The notes below the pieces were generated by a model. The model saw only the letters and a list, made by a program, of their open reading frames with translations, was not told the origin of the DNA and did not search any database. Positions 29,538 through 29,593 of a stretch of DNA of 29,593 bases are shown here, in pieces. Made by a program: the position numbers and the translations under genes. Source of the stretch: CAZGDV01 sp964524995 (GTDB taxonomy: Bacteria; Chloroflexota; Dehalococcoidia; SZUA-161). The number at the start of each line of letters is the position of its first letter. Position 1 is the stretch's first letter. The stretch is from positions 1-29,593 of the forward strand of contig CAZGDV010000025.1 of NCBI GenBank assembly GCA_964524995.1, read 5' to 3'.

Positions 29538-29593
<56 letters not shown>

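Overview
The window is about 29.6 kb of a bacterial chromosome, mostly near 60% GC by eye. It is densely packed with housekeeping genes on both strands. The gene content suggests Chloroflexota, perhaps Dehalococcoidia-like: an HspR/DnaJ/Clp heat-shock cluster, a ThrRS without a TGS domain, a Thi4-type thiazole synthase with a short-spaced ThiC, and small zinc-ribbon proteins I cannot name. The phylum call is an inference, not proven here.

Positions 1-4700 hold stress genes: a minus-strand operon dnaJ-hspR-clpC and a divergent hsp20, each with a near-consensus sigma-70 promoter sharing the 9-mer ACTTGACAA. Positions 4845-11326 form a plus-strand run: mtaB, a CNNM/CorC-type membrane protein, a DUF2344 protein, an M48 (Ste24-like) protease, a histidine phosphatase and tilS. 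A roughly 340-bp non-coding stretch follows, with a short palindromic repeat, a 14-bp palindrome, a G-quadruplex motif and a strong promoter. That promoter drives rplU-rpmA-rpmE; after a terminator comes a DUF1385 membrane protein, which overlaps the convergent hisI. On the minus strand, hisA-hisI is followed (further right) by the classic operon thrS-infC-rpmI-rplT-pheS-pheT.

The most unexpected object lies between thrS and tRNA-Val(GAC), at 21240-21793: a lone integron-type gene cassette. An AT-rich NTF2/SnoaL-like ORF ends inside a 60-bp attC recombination site that closely resembles attC sites of mobile integrons. No integrase gene is present in the window. Removing the cassette in silico restores a 16-bp palindrome at the junction.

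The right third holds a bifunctional-nuclease-domain protein, a small zinc-ribbon protein, a CoaE-Nudix fusion (CoA synthesis and probable CoA hydrolysis in one polypeptide), cinA, a thiamine operon (TPP riboswitch-thiC-thi4), a MagIII/endonuclease III-like glycosylase, trmO, a small Cys-motif protein and a partial tRNA-Glu(CTC).

Several starts were set from ribosome-binding sites and promoters rather than by taking the longest frame. Two are non-canonical: infC appears to start at AUA and rplU at AUC, each behind a strong Shine-Dalgarno sequence. Translation and tRNA function dominate: four ribosomal proteins on the L21/L27/L31 and L20/L35 loci plus IF3, two tRNA synthetases, TilS, and two enzymes (MtaB, TrmO) that both modify t6A37.
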